64,000 nt of DNA from Tenodera sinensis (Eukaryota; Arthropoda; Insecta; Mantodea; Mantidae): positions 150,293,751-150,357,750 of the forward strand of contig CM060967.1 of NCBI GenBank assembly GCA_030765045.1, in the 5' to 3' direction. Shown piece by piece: positions 22,900-35,509 of this stretch. The position numbers and the translations under genes are program-made. Every line of letters starts with the position of its first letter. Position 1 is the stretch's first letter. The notes beneath the pieces are model-generated. The model was not told the DNA's origin and did no database searches. It was given only the letters and a program-made list of their open reading frames with translations.

Positions 22900-25800
22900 T
22901 TTTTTAAAATTCAAAACGTCTCAAATATGTATTTTAATTGGTGATGGACAGTATAACAAGACTATAGCAGAAAAAAAAGTTAAAACTAGTACAAATAGGA
23001 AACAAAAAGCCTATGTATCTTATAATACACACCAGGCATGAAAGGATGTGAAAATTTGTATGCATGTGTACCAAGACATATCTAGTAAAACTAAACCCCG
23101 GTGCGACAGCCCACAAGGGACCAAGGCCTACTACATATCTAGTAGGAGTACCAAATTTCACTTTTTATATTCATCTATGTATTTAACACATGAATAGCCA
23201 TTTTTAAAAATTATTAATAATTTTCTAAATCAAAATGTAATAACAATTAAATTGCACTAGGAGTGTTTTGAAGATTAAAAAATGCCAAAATGCATAGAAA
23301 GCTAAGACAAACGAGTTTAAACTTTTAAGTGCATGACAACATTTATGTTTACTGCTTTAGGATTCCCCTGGATTATTAAAGGTCATTCAGATGTTTCTTG
23401 TTTAATCTTTGCTTATCTCTAACATTATTAATTATTTGACTGACTGGACTTTACATTCTTTTACACAGAGAGTAGCCTCACTTCCCATATTGAATTCACT
23501 AATGGCTATAGTTATTAAAAGTTGCAATTTCGTTTTGGAAACAAAATTCTTGTATAAAACTCAGAAAAAACGACCACGTGGTTAACACATGTACACAGAC
23601 AAAAATTTCACCATACTTAACACTGTTTTACCGGGATGAATGTTTGAAAAAAATCCCAAAAGGTATCTCTGCTTACATCCACCAGCACTAAGTCCGGCCG
23701 CCTGATTCAAAATTCAAAATTGTACGCGATTTTGCTGTAATGGGGCAATGGATACCTCTTAGGAATCATGCTCACTCACACATGGGCATTTAGATCATCA
23801 CGTAACAGTCATTCAAATGGTGATGCGGCGTAAGTGATAGTAAATTATGAAGGTACTATGTACAAACATAATTTTAAGGCAGAAAGCGAAAATTGGACTT
23901 TACTATTTTTGCTCAAATTTCACCAATGCCTCTCCTTACTTCTATGTCCCTTTGAGTGCTTCTGAAGTCAATGTATTCAACACGTGGTTATGCATATGTT
24001 CCACGCGAAGACCACTATGTCACCCTAAAATGTATATTTATTCCCTAATTATATTGAAGCATTTCGTCTCCATTTTTCTTTTCTTTGTGGATATTACTGT
24101 TCACATGAGCCTTACTGTTATTCCTGTTTTTGTCTTCGTAATTATTCCCTTCATATTTTGACTTACTTTCATTCTAAAACCCAGCAGAACTCCTTGTCTG
24201 CCTGCACACATTACACACCCCTTCAAATTCTTATTTACCACATATTTCGATATATTTCTTCTAATCACGTTTAATTTCTCTGTACAACTAGGGATGGGAT
24301 ACTCGGCGATATCGAAATATCAAGACTTACGCATTCAAACAGTTGATGTACTATAGTTCTTTATAGATTTTGACTGGTTTTCTGTGAATTAACTAATGCA
24401 ACATTTCTGTCTATATGAAAACATGCAAAACAATGGAGAAAGCAATACAAGTACTCATATCATGTAGCGTTAACTGGGGTTTTATATGAACCTGATGTGA
24501 TTGAAAACTTTAATCGCTGTATTATGTTCTATATCAATATAATATGTGTAGTTTAACCATAAATAATCGAATTATTCAAAAAGAAAGATAGATGGAGTAA
24601 TTGTAAATACATTTTGAAAAGTAAATATTAGGTACACTGAGTTTGAAGGCCACAAATAAACATATAATACGATTTAATGTCTTGAAACTACTACTCCTAG
24701 TTATAAACAATATCAATAACAATACTACTACTATTAATGATAACAATAATAAGATAAATAATGCCATCGTATCTGAAAACCTTATCTTATGTAGAACACT
24801 GTGTAGCAGAAAGGAGAAGTTGAATATGGCAGTGCTAAACGCACCATGCAATATTCCAGCATATATGTGGTAGGAGAAATGAACACGGGGGTTGGCCATC
24901 TGTGTGGCATGGACGAGGTGTAACTTCCAGGCACAGCATTTGTCAACTTGCAATGGATGATTGCAGACTTCCCTCGCGGCCAGGCTCTCTTCCTTTGTTG
25001 AGAGACAGATGACGTGTAAATCTCCTGAGACAATTCTAACCTCACACTGTTTCTGCAATAAAAGCAAGAGCAACTCTCCCTTTTTTAACATAATAACAAT
25101 TCTGGCAGCGTAGTCCAATTTCATCTTGTCAAGGGGACGAGTTTAAACGCACTGTTTTGGGAAAGACTACCTAAAATGAATCTCTGTCACCAGAACATTA
25201 CCAACCTTTGGGAAGAAAATCTTTCAGTCTTTTCTGTTGAAGGTTTTATTAATGCTACTATAGTGATGATTATGATGGTCAATATTATTTAATGGCAAAA
25301 CATTGGTAGTATGTTAATACTCATTTTTGAAACAATGATCATTCGTTCAGTTGGTATTAAGATCTGAATGGCAGTAGTGGTTTTCGTAGCCTGCAGTTTC
25401 TTTAAACCAACGCTAGATTCCCCGAGTCTGGCTATGGTTGGCTTCATTGAAGAACCAAACATGAACCAATGAGCCAATGAGCCAATGAAAGGATAGAAAG
25501 GCTCAGAAATAGCCTATCTTGATGTATTGTTTTCTGATTCGTGTAAACGAGTAGAAATGGGTAACCCAGTGTAATACAATTAACAATTCGACCTTGTAGA
25601 AGTAGGAATGGGTGAGAAATGAGAAATAATTTTACAATATTCGGTCTTAGTAAAGACGCAGTAATGACGTAACAATTCTAATAGCGATCGGCAAATCTCA
25701 AACATTACTTTGATTGAAGTGTTTCAACGAGAGTTCTGACTTTTATGTGAAAATACTCACGCATACCCAGAAATTAAGGTCCGTGGAGAGCAGCCGCGGC

Positions 25801-26000
25801 ACAGAAGCCACATGAGAACAGCATTCCGCTTAGTATAGTGGAAAGAGAGTAATGAAGCAGTAATACCGCGTCACCCTGTATAATTAACATCGCAATCGAA
25901 TTTGTGACCAAGAGGATAATTCATCGATGATTAACATAGGTATGTTAATATGATTAACATATTTTGTTAATCATATTAAATGATTTTGTATAGAAACCTA
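22900..26000. other. unassigned AT-rich sequence with one G+C-richer block
   Basis: Most of this 3.1-kb stretch shows nothing recognisable. At about 24880-25060 there is a less A+T-rich block. On the minus strand it follows a good 3' splice-site-like sequence (pyrimidine tract then TTGCAG, exon start 25052) and is open in two frames. I found no convincing donor site or protein family, so I do not call an exon. Confidence 0.35.
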
Positions 26001-27180
<1,180 letters not shown>

Positions 27181-27470
27181 GTGCGCAATTTTCCAACCAA
27201 GATAACAATTTTATTGATAGAAAGAAAGCTAGAGACAACTGGTGTGCTCATCATTGACAGTAGAAAAGGTCTGTGGCCCCTCCAGATTGTCTTGGCGGAC
27301 TTTTTCTTATGGGGTGTCTTAGAAATAAGAGTGTATAGGAATAGATATAGGACAACTAAAGCCTTTAGTAACAAAGTAAGCAACATTGGTGAAGATACTC
27401 TTCATAGAATTTCACAAAAATGGTGAAAGAGTGCATATATGTGTGGATGCCATTGGAGGACACAGCCATT
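27181..27470 (+). pseudogene. Tc1/mariner-superfamily transposase relic (C-terminal part)
   Basis: One frame ends with a recognisable transposase C-terminal region: WPLQIVLADFFLWGVLEIRV, then YRTTKAF and LHRISQKW. In relatives the corresponding stretch is a W-P-x-R-S-P-D-L-x-P-x-D-F-F-L-W-G motif that carries the third catalytic acidic residue; here the Pro-Asp-Leu part is changed but an Asp before FFLWG remains. After the stop at 27424-27426 the similarity seems to continue in another frame (RVHICVDAIGGH). The upstream catalytic residues are not recognisable, and the start codon of the open frame is not meaningful. It is inactive and unrelated in position to the relic at 19.5 kb. Confidence 0.65.
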
Positions 27471-27489
27471 TCTTCTGACAATGAACAGT

Positions 27490-27605
27490 ATAATGTAGTG
27501 AGAGAACGTAGGCTTTCACGGCCGGAGTCCGTATAACTAGAAGTTATTTTCAGGCTGTTATACCGTGGTCTGCTGGAGTTAGTTTCCAGATGTTAGGCAA
27601 ACCCG
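27490..27605. mobile_element. fragment of a dispersed repeat with a GGCTTTCACGGCCGG word
   Basis: The words CGTAGGCTTTCACGGCCGG and GGCTGTTATACCGTGGTCTG form a compact G+C-richer block. A short inverted match (GGCCGTGAAAGCTTACG) occurs at about 62271-62287. I recall similar words as common in arthropod genomic repeats but cannot name the family. Confidence 0.4.
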
Positions 27606-30600
27606 CCATCTAAAGAAACTAGAGACCTTATTTTTTTTAATTTCCTTATTAATAACGTTGTGGTGGAAGAATTATATTTGTAGTAGTTATATAAAATAAA
27701 TCTATGTGACCTTTGTGTGAGAGTATCAGAAGAGATTTGTAACGTGTTTCTAAAATGAGTTTTAGGGCAATGGTAGAACATTTTGCCCAAAACACGCTTT
27801 GAATTCGTGAAGCATTTTTGCAATAAGTTTATTAGCAGAATACTTTCACGTATTGTATTACCTATTTGATTAGGAGATATATCGCCGAGGCTAAACTGTT
27901 ACCGTCTGATACGGTGATACATTTAGATAGCTGGTATTGCCATAGAGTGGTGAGTTAATATACCCTCTTAATATTAATATATGATGGTGATCTCCATTTG
28001 TAGTGAATGATATATGTGCGTTCACTGATAATAATGAATAACATTATGGAGATTGTTTTATAATTTATTACCGAATTCAGCGTTTTGACGCTTGTGTAAA
28101 TGTTTTCAAGCATGGATGTTTTCAAGTATGTTATTAATACTGAACCATATTTTAATAATGAATTATAGGCTGCACGTATATCTTCCGACTATCCTTTCGC
28201 TAAATATTAATTTAACTTTCTTTCTATTTCAGGTAAGAAATAAGCGACAGATGAACTGCAGCAGTAGTTCTAATGTGGGATTCAATTTACAATCATAACT
28301 TAAGGTAAGATCAATAAATATCTCCCACATTGCAGTCAATATATACCCAGGAGTGTACAAATTATTTAACTCCCAGTGAAATTCCATAATAAACATAAAA
28401 ATAACAACCCTTTTTGTTGATAAAATTTAGTAATTTCTGCATACATATAGCTTTTATGAGTGGTTTTTCAAGTTGTGGCTGATTTTCCTATTTTTTAACA
28501 GCAGTTTTCATTTATTATTCTCATTATTTATGTTTAGAGATTCTCAAAGATGTTCAACCTAGAACACTGTTTTACCTGTACTGAATACTAACGTTACGTA
28601 AAATTTACGTGTAGATCTTGTAATAGATTGTATTTATTACATATCACAATTAAAAGCTTACTATTGGTTTTAAGCCTTTAACAATGGACAAAAATGCTAA
28701 ATATACATACGAGGAGCATTGTGTTTAAGTTGTCATATACATGCAAAATTAATTAGTAACGGAAACCAGAGTTTCTGTATACAACGGATGAAGTTAGAGA
28801 CGGTAGATTATGGGCAGTCAACACACATATACACTTCTTTATGTTTGCCACATATTGGCTTGTTACAAGCTGCAAAGTAAATTGTTGTCCTGCGATTCCT
28901 AGACTATTGACAGCAAGGACATCACCTACTTCCTAGGACCATGTTGCAGAAGAGCTCTACTTCATCCAATTCCTCCATTTTGCAACCCTCTAACTGAATT
29001 AATATTGTTTCACATATTAAGTTAGTGCAAGCAAATGCTAAAACACTCAAGCATATAATCCTTAACAGCCGTTGACACTTAGTTCGTATGCTTTACGTGG
29101 ACAAATTTTCTATAAACACTAACCATGCCTTAAGTTGGTGTAGTGAACTTGCCTTTAGACTCCTGTATTGTCACTCCAAGATTTAGCCACGTCCGTTCCC
29201 GCTGAACTCCAAGTCCTTACTGAATGCTTCAAGCACTTGGTGTGACCCAGGCGGTTATGTAATTATAACTTGTAACGTGTCACTATACGTAAATATTACT
29301 TATAGTTAGTGTTATAGGGTAACAAAATACCGTTCCTTGAGCATAGCTACTCATTAAGAATTAAAAACTAAGAATATGTAAATATTTTGGGCCAATTTAG
29401 GCGAATACTAACTCTAAGGGTAGTGCATATATGATGGAGAAGTTGCATATGTTTAAATAATTGGGCAGATAAAATGGCCAGTGTTATCACTAGGCCCCGG
29501 ATTTGTATGTAAATAATCTGTCCTTTATATTTATATACACCTAAAGCAAGTTTAATATCCCGATCTAGATCCAAGAGAGTTATTTGAAATTATTTCACAT
29601 AAAAATATATATTTTGTAAAAGCAAGATATCTGAATTAATATTTTTGTGCATTCCTCATAGATGCATATTTTAGTAGTTTTCAGATATTATATAAATAAA
29701 TATTTTCGATAATTTCTCTACAAGTAGATATACAACATTAAAACTAATTACAGAAAAAGAAAAGAAAGCCTCAGAAAAGGTCCACGTAATTTTGTTCTGT
29801 CTTTCTCTCTGCTAATTTACAGAGACAATTAGGTTATGTTCCGTTCTGTTTATTTTATAACATGACTGACCTAGCATTTTCTCTTAATATACCGCCGAAA
29901 TGTAATTGTTTACAATCTGTGATTAAGTGTATGATTAAAAAAGTCGGCATTAATATTAAAACATTCAAGACGTTAATTCTGTTAACACCATATATGTTTC
30001 CTGACTTTCTTATATTGCTGCATCCCGCATTCCTCAAACTATTTACAGAGGACAGTGACGTCATGTTCAGCATTCTGAGTTGATCGCACAGTGGCACCAT
30101 CTGTCCTCTCATGCACTAGGCGTACCAGATTATAAATTCAGTGGCTACTGATACACAGAAGGCACAGTTTAAAATAAGCACCCAGTAAAAGGCAGGAATG
30201 GCTAAAATGCAATTCTTCTCCTAGTACAATGAATAGGCAATCTGTGTAACACGTACTATTCAAAAGGGAATCGGCGAGATGCCGTTCTGAGAGGAAGTGA
30301 AGAAGGAAGTCTTGTTTTCACCGCCCGTTATATAAGGTTTTACACGCCTTGCATAAAAAAGGAAAGGAAGCAATTGTGTCTAGAGTATCTGTACTCCATA
30401 GAAAACGAGTATTGTCCGAGTTTCCCTAAATCATCGCATTCAACAATGAACATTATGAGCAAATAAGAATTCCTAAGAGAAATTGCTGTGAGCTAAAGGA
30501 AAGAAAGAAGCTCTCGTTTTCCCACATTAACACATTTTCATCCCCATAAACATCAGGAAATATATCGTTCTGTGATTCAAGTATCGTTATGCTACATTTG

Positions 30601-32540
30601 TAATTACATTATTTGAAACGTTCCTCAAAATACGTTTTAACTTCCACATCTAAGGGGACATAGGATAGCGTTTTAATCAAAATGGCTAATGTTTTCGATT
30701 TTTGGATTTCTACAAAAATGAACTCTTTATTGTTAGTAAAACATTTAAATGTGTTTTATGGTATACCAGACATATAAGGGCTGGACAACTATACCAGGTA
30801 CATTGTATTAATATAAATTAACCCACGTAGTGCAGTTTTATTTATTTTTTTCATGAAACTTGGCACAATAGCTCTACAGTACTATTTAAAGAAATTGTAA
30901 AATCAATTTTGGACCAGAATGTGAAACCTGGGCCGCGTGCTACTATTAATAAAAATTACTTTTTAGGCTGCAATATCTGCATAATTGATTATAGTTAATA
31001 TTTTATTATTCAAAGTAGAAAATTAAAAAAGAGTTCAAGAATCACTCCTTAAGAGTTCAAACATTAATATTACATAGTGGTATTGTTGAAAAAAATATTT
31101 GTACTGCAAGGAGTATTTCATATTATTCAAATATCACTATATGAAAATTAAAAATTAACTCCTACTTCATCAATTTTGTTGGAATTACACAGAATGCTAT
31201 TTATAATGAGCGAATGTGGATTCATAAATGTGACAACTTGTCTTAGTAATTAAGACCTAATTTTCCATACGCTTACGTATAAAAACCCTAAGCTGTTAGA
31301 AAATAAACGAACAGCAATATTGCTAACAAAATGAGTGGATCTATTTTTATTGGTATGAAACTGTTAAAATGGCTATGGATTTATGCATAACCACATTTTA
31401 AGCATATAAAGAAGGCCTGCACTGTGCAAGCAGAAATATGAGCATAATATACAATAACATTGTGCAAAATTGAGGCTTTAACAAACCGTTTTTATTAAAA
31501 TGGAGGGACATGAAACCAGTGAAGCTGAAGTATGTTTGTAACCGAGCAATTACATCAGTAATAAATTGTTTTAAAGGTCAACATTTTCATCAATAACATT
31601 AATATCATTATAATAAAAATATATGTTTGCATGGTAGTAAAAAACTGTGTTTCGTAATGTGAAAAAGTATTTTATGAACATATTGGCATTTAACAATGCT
31701 GAATATAATAGATTATCACTTCTGACTCAGGCGTATGGTGCTGAATGTATTAATAATAATTGTTGCCCTCAAGAAGAAAATTAAAAGAAATGTTACATTC
31801 CTATGAGTTTCCCTACACTCTCTTATACCAAATATGTTCACAAGAGCTTATTTTCTTTATCTTCCATTAACCATTTGCACATATTGTTGAAGATATAATA
31901 AACAAAGGCCGAAGCAAGACTAACAACAGATCACTGTGTGTCAGGTTTCTGTTGGAAGCCTACGAAAAGAATCAATAGCGACGTGTCACTTCAAAAATTA
32001 GGTATTTGAAAATACAAATCAATATTAAGGAATATCTCGCTAAAACCAAAATTAATTTTATGTGACATAAGTTCTGTCATTAATGAGGACATCTTTTCTG
32101 TGTAAGATACTTGTGCATCTCCTTAGGTTTACCAACTGTGTAAGTCATTTAGGATAAAGAGGACTTGACACACTATTTCCAGGTTATTCAGGTTATACAT
32201 TTTATTATTCATGAGTATTTTCAACATTTGTTATTTTATTCAAAATCATTACAGCGTCTTTGGGAGAGTAAAAAAAAAAAAAAAAAAAATGTTCTATATA
32301 CAGAACTATTCTTAGAATAGTTGATTATTGCGCTGTGCCTTATAGTCAAGTTCACTTTTATATAAGACCATAGAGTCTCTCCGAATTCCGTGCAGTGAAC
32401 ATCCAGAACAGTACGAGATTAAGCCCAGTCAGTGCACGCTGGCATTATTAGAAGTGTCTTGTTTATTTCAAGGAGACGTTACCCCAGTAAGGTGCTTAGT
32501 CACGTCTAAAATGCCTTGGTAAAGGATATTTTGTAGTTGG
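27606..32540. other. long unassigned AT-rich interval
   Basis: I see no gene and no clear transposon here. It contains a possible recursive splice site on the plus strand at about 28232-28233 (see findings) and an A run at 32270-32289. Phrases in 30640-31200 resemble the style of family A or KL but are too diverged to assign. Confidence 0.4.
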
Positions 32541-32544
32541 GGAA

Positions 32545-32822
32545 TTATTTAGAGAATCTTAGTCCTTCGAAGATGGTGAACTTCAATACTAAGTTTGGAA
32601 TTTAACAGAATCCCTATTTTTGAGTTATATTGTTTTCACTCATTCACACACACACATACACACAGAAAGAAAGAAAGAGAGAGAGAGAGAGGTACTCACA
32701 TGTACACATGGAACTTTTTAAAAATGTTTTCTTCCTTTATGTTCTGGGAACTTCATGACGATATTTCCGTTGAAATGTCATTTCGAGTTTTTGAGTATAA
32801 CTCAGTACTTCCTGTGTCTACT
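32545..32822 (+). mobile_element. family A repeat, 3' half with CA and GA tracts
   Basis: Words in order are AACTTCAATACTAAGTTTGG, TTTTTGAGTTATATTGTTTT, the CA tract at 32645-32663 passing into GAAA/GA repeats to about 32692, then ACTTTTTAAAAATG, ATATTTCCGTTGAAATGTCA and CAGTACTTCCTGTGTCTAC. The left half and the right inverted terminus are missing. Confidence 0.75.
32645..32692. repeat. compound microsatellite (CA)n-(GAAA)n-(GA)n
   Basis: Short CA run, then about three GAAA units, then about nine GA units, inside a family A copy. Confidence 0.9.
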
Positions 32823-32946
32823 GTATGATTGAGTGACTTCAAACAAATTTGAGTGTAGTAAATCATATTTTATTATGCTAGCTCCGTTTTTGAGAGGTTT
32901 CTGTTCTTAAAAATCGTTCTATAACATCGTTACAAAATGTAGGTGG

Positions 32947-32985
32947 AAACGTGTTATGGAAACATGTTATGGAAACATGTTATGG
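32947..32985. repeat. 13-bp minisatellite, three units
   Basis: Three tandem copies of AAACATGTTATGG, the first with one change. Confidence 0.9.
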
Positions 32986-33059
32986 GAAACTGCATAACAA
33001 GAAAACAGACCCGTATTCTTCATCACGAACATATTAATCCTTGTAAATGTGAAAAATAG

Positions 33060-33200
33060 AGCGTGGAGCCGCGTGATATCACATGCGATACAGGTTAGCT
33101 GGACACGGAGAATGAATGACGTAACTGGTACCGCGCAGCCGTCATATACATACGGGCACGAGCAGACGCCTGCAGCTGTGTACATGCAAGAGTAGCAACA
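33060..33200. repeat. family J repeat, copy 1
   Basis: The block GTTAGCTGGACACGGAGAAT followed by GAATGACGTAACTGGTA matches GTTAGCTGGACGAAGAGCAT and GAATGACGTTAGAAGTA at about 48813-48852. Similarity is confident only over about 50-60 bp; the flanks are diverged. The class is unknown. Confidence 0.4.
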
Positions 33201-33754
33201 GTAGAACCATATGCACCAAAGTTGTGGCTTTTCGCACAATCTTGCGCCCTCTACTAATAAATTAAAACTTAAGCTCCATGTCACAGCAGACTATGGAAGT
33301 TCAAGCCCTGGTGCCCACCGCTGCAACCCCGGCCTCGGCACGCAACGGATGTCCTGAGTGATTCTCCTATGGTTCCTTCACTTGATCCCTTTCTCCTGGG
33401 ATCATATGTATCACAATAAATGTATCCAGACCACAGTGCAAGGATATTTCGCTCTGTAGTATAACCTGTATAACTTACCTATAATAAGCAGAGGAGCTGT
33501 GGCATCCCCCCAAAAGTGCTATCAAAATGGCAACGGAAACACGGATGTATTTTTTAGACTAGCGGTGGTTTATAGTTGAATTCAGTTTTGATTTATAAGA
33601 CCACAGGGGTGTCAGGTTAGCATGTCGCCGACTTCTGTGTAGTAAACATCGTGCTCTATTTATTTCAAGCAAGAAGTGGAGACGTTATCCCCACCATCAA
33701 TTTGCCAATCGCGAAGATGTGGCCACATGTCATTCGCCAGTATAAAATAAATTA

Positions 33755-33786
33755 ATACACTTTTTATACAAATGTCCCCGCGCGCG

Positions 33787-33842
<56 letters not shown>

Positions 33843-34050
33843 TGTGTGAACAACATACGTTACCCAAAGAGGAACAGTCAGTTAAATACCAAGCCATGTA
33901 TTTAAGTTCCGTATTTTTTCCAAAATAGAAAGATTTTCAATGTGCTTACCGGGTATTTAATATGTTTCCGTGACAAATGAACCGCACATCCTGAGATTCC
34001 TTAATCCCCTTAATTCTTAATGACTTTTGCATAATTGCTAAATTATGAAA
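33755..34050 (-). mobile_element. family A repeat, middle to 3' part, with GT array
   Basis: The long TG array (33790-33841) is followed by complement words of family A: CAGTCAGTTAAATACCAAG, then TGACAAATGAACCGCACATC. The copy is old: the module between them is shortened. It ends directly before the solo LTR at 34080. Confidence 0.65.
33790..33841. repeat. (TG)n microsatellite
   Basis: About 25 TG units after a CGCGCGCTCG lead, inside a family A copy. Confidence 0.95.
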
Positions 34051-34079
34051 GATCGGCGTAATCATAGTGCGCATAATAT

Positions 34080-34571
34080 TGTAACAAATGAAGAAAACAC
34101 CAGTTACTGCTATTCACACTTTATTGCCTTTTAGTCAGTTAGCGTAGTGCTAACGTTACACTTAGATTACTTTTGTACAAGCTCAGGGCAACAGAACAAC
34201 TGCCGAATCACAAATAAGAACTGTCAGATTGAACTGCTAGTCGGCACGACTCCTCAACGCTTCATATACGTCTTTTTTTTCCTCCTCCTCCCCGGTGCTT
34301 GGCAGCGACTTATATAGGTCCTTAGACAGAGTGCCTGTGGCACTAGAAACACGGTCTAGAAACCGCACCGCCATGTAATAGCTATTGTCTCGTACGCTCC
34401 TATTGTTGTCGGCGGCCTGTGGCGGAACGGTCCAGAAACCGCACCGCCATGTAATAGCTATTGTCTCGTACGCTCCTATTGTTGTCGGCGGCAGGTCGTT
34501 AGGCCAGGCAGGCAACTGGCTGGGTCTCCCCTCTCCAGTGTAGACAATCAGATGCGGCGGGCGCGGTGACA
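34080..34571 (-). mobile_element. solo LTR, family 1, copy a
   Basis: On the minus strand it starts TGTCACCGCGCCCGCCGCAT and ends TTACA, a TG...CA LTR of 492 bp. It is flanked on both sides by ATAT (34076-34079 and 34572-34575), a perfect 4-bp target duplication. A TATA box (TATATAAG on the minus strand, 34310-34317) follows a U3 that contains a 64-bp block duplicated with a period of 76 bp (34353-34416 and 34429-34492). The 5' 30 bases match 41318-41347, and the 3' part matches 39559-39680. No primer-binding site or coding region adjoins, so it is a solo LTR. The 4-bp duplication and ATAT target are typical of insect gypsy-group elements. Confidence 0.85.
34353..34492. repeat. 64-bp direct repeat inside LTR U3
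   Basis: Two nearly identical copies (34353-34416 and 34429-34492) with the core ACCGCCATGTAATAGCTATT are separated by 12 bp. They lie just upstream of the LTR TATA box in its own orientation. Only one mismatch (TCTAG versus TCCAG) was noticed, so the duplication is much younger than most repeats here, or has been homogenised. Confidence 0.9.
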
Positions 34572-34744
34572 ATATAGATCTCGTTAAAAACGCAAATTAG
34601 GCCAAAAACTTACCTTTCGTTGCGTTAATAGTTTACAATTTATTATTTTTTTCATTAGCTTGAATTCCTTAATATTTACACTTTTTAAAAGTAGTTAGGC
34701 GATATGTGCTTCTCGTGAGCATGGAATTACCAAACCATCACATA

Positions 34745-34747
<3 letters not shown>

Positions 34748-34772
<25 letters not shown>
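34748..34772. repeat. poly-T run
   Basis: About 25 T residues. Possibly the antisense of a retroposon tail, but nothing recognisable adjoins. Confidence 0.95.
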
Positions 34773-34775
<3 letters not shown>

Positions 34776-34779
34776 CCTT

Positions 34780-35500
34780 GATTATAGCTTTATGCTGCTG
34801 AATTGTTCCTTTAACTACAGGGGAATATGCAATTAACAAGAAGTGAATAGAAGGAGAGGTTTTTGTAGGAATATTTTATAGAAGAATGAGTTGAGGAGGT
34901 TATGTGAATGCACCAGATCGTGTTTTTTTGTTATATATGTGCTGCCTGTTGTCTGTTTCAACTAAAATACTGTACCATGAACTAAAGAAATTTGTTTGGA
35001 CTCAGAGCGCTTGTGTTCGCCTTGGCAAGAAACAGCTGACACATTTTATATCTCACCAGTGAAACCCTGCAAGGGAAACAACTGAAGGAAGGAAGTGCGA
35101 TCGATGTGAAGCAAAACTTATTCTTGACCTTACTCTGAGAGACTTGTCTTATTGTTACGTAGTGTCCTCTGACTGAGATAAATGAGTTTGTCCTTTTTCC
35201 CTAGGGAAAACATGCGCTGTGCCAGGAACATCCATGAAAGTCACTTTCTTTTGCATCCAAACTTGACGGAACTACTCCAGCGGAATTCTTCTTACTGTCT
35301 GTTTTGGATTATACACGAATGTCTGTGATAGATTATTCAGTATTATTACGTCACATTTTAAAGAAGTGTCTTCCAGAAGGATAATCACAACAACGAAGAG
35401 AAATTAAATGAGTCCATCTAAGAACCTTCCAAAATACAAATTGTTTCATTTAGTGTTTCGAATTTTGCCGTATTATTTTGGTATAAAAATTGTGTTAGCA
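34780..35500. other. unassigned sequence with a possible family A terminus
   Basis: A weak complement match to the family A left end occurs at about 34880-34930 (GTTATGTGAATGCACCAGATC). Nothing else is recognised. Confidence 0.35.
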
Positions 35501-35509
35501 AAGTTTGGT

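Noticed and set aside
23095..23125. GTGCGACAGCCCACAAGGGACC as part of a known repeat
   Set aside because: It recalls words from insect repeats, but no second copy in the window and no boundaries support a call.
24291..24304. TAGGGATGGGATA as a hAT transposon terminus, paired with CCCATCCCTG at 60160
   Set aside because: The two are 36 kb apart, have no common internal sequence, and neither has an 8-bp duplication that I can see.
24576..25124. 182-codon minus-strand frame as a complete gene
   Set aside because: Its N-terminal part would be translated intron-like pyrimidine tract (polyleucine) and its C-terminal part is low-complexity hydrophobic; only the middle could be an exon.
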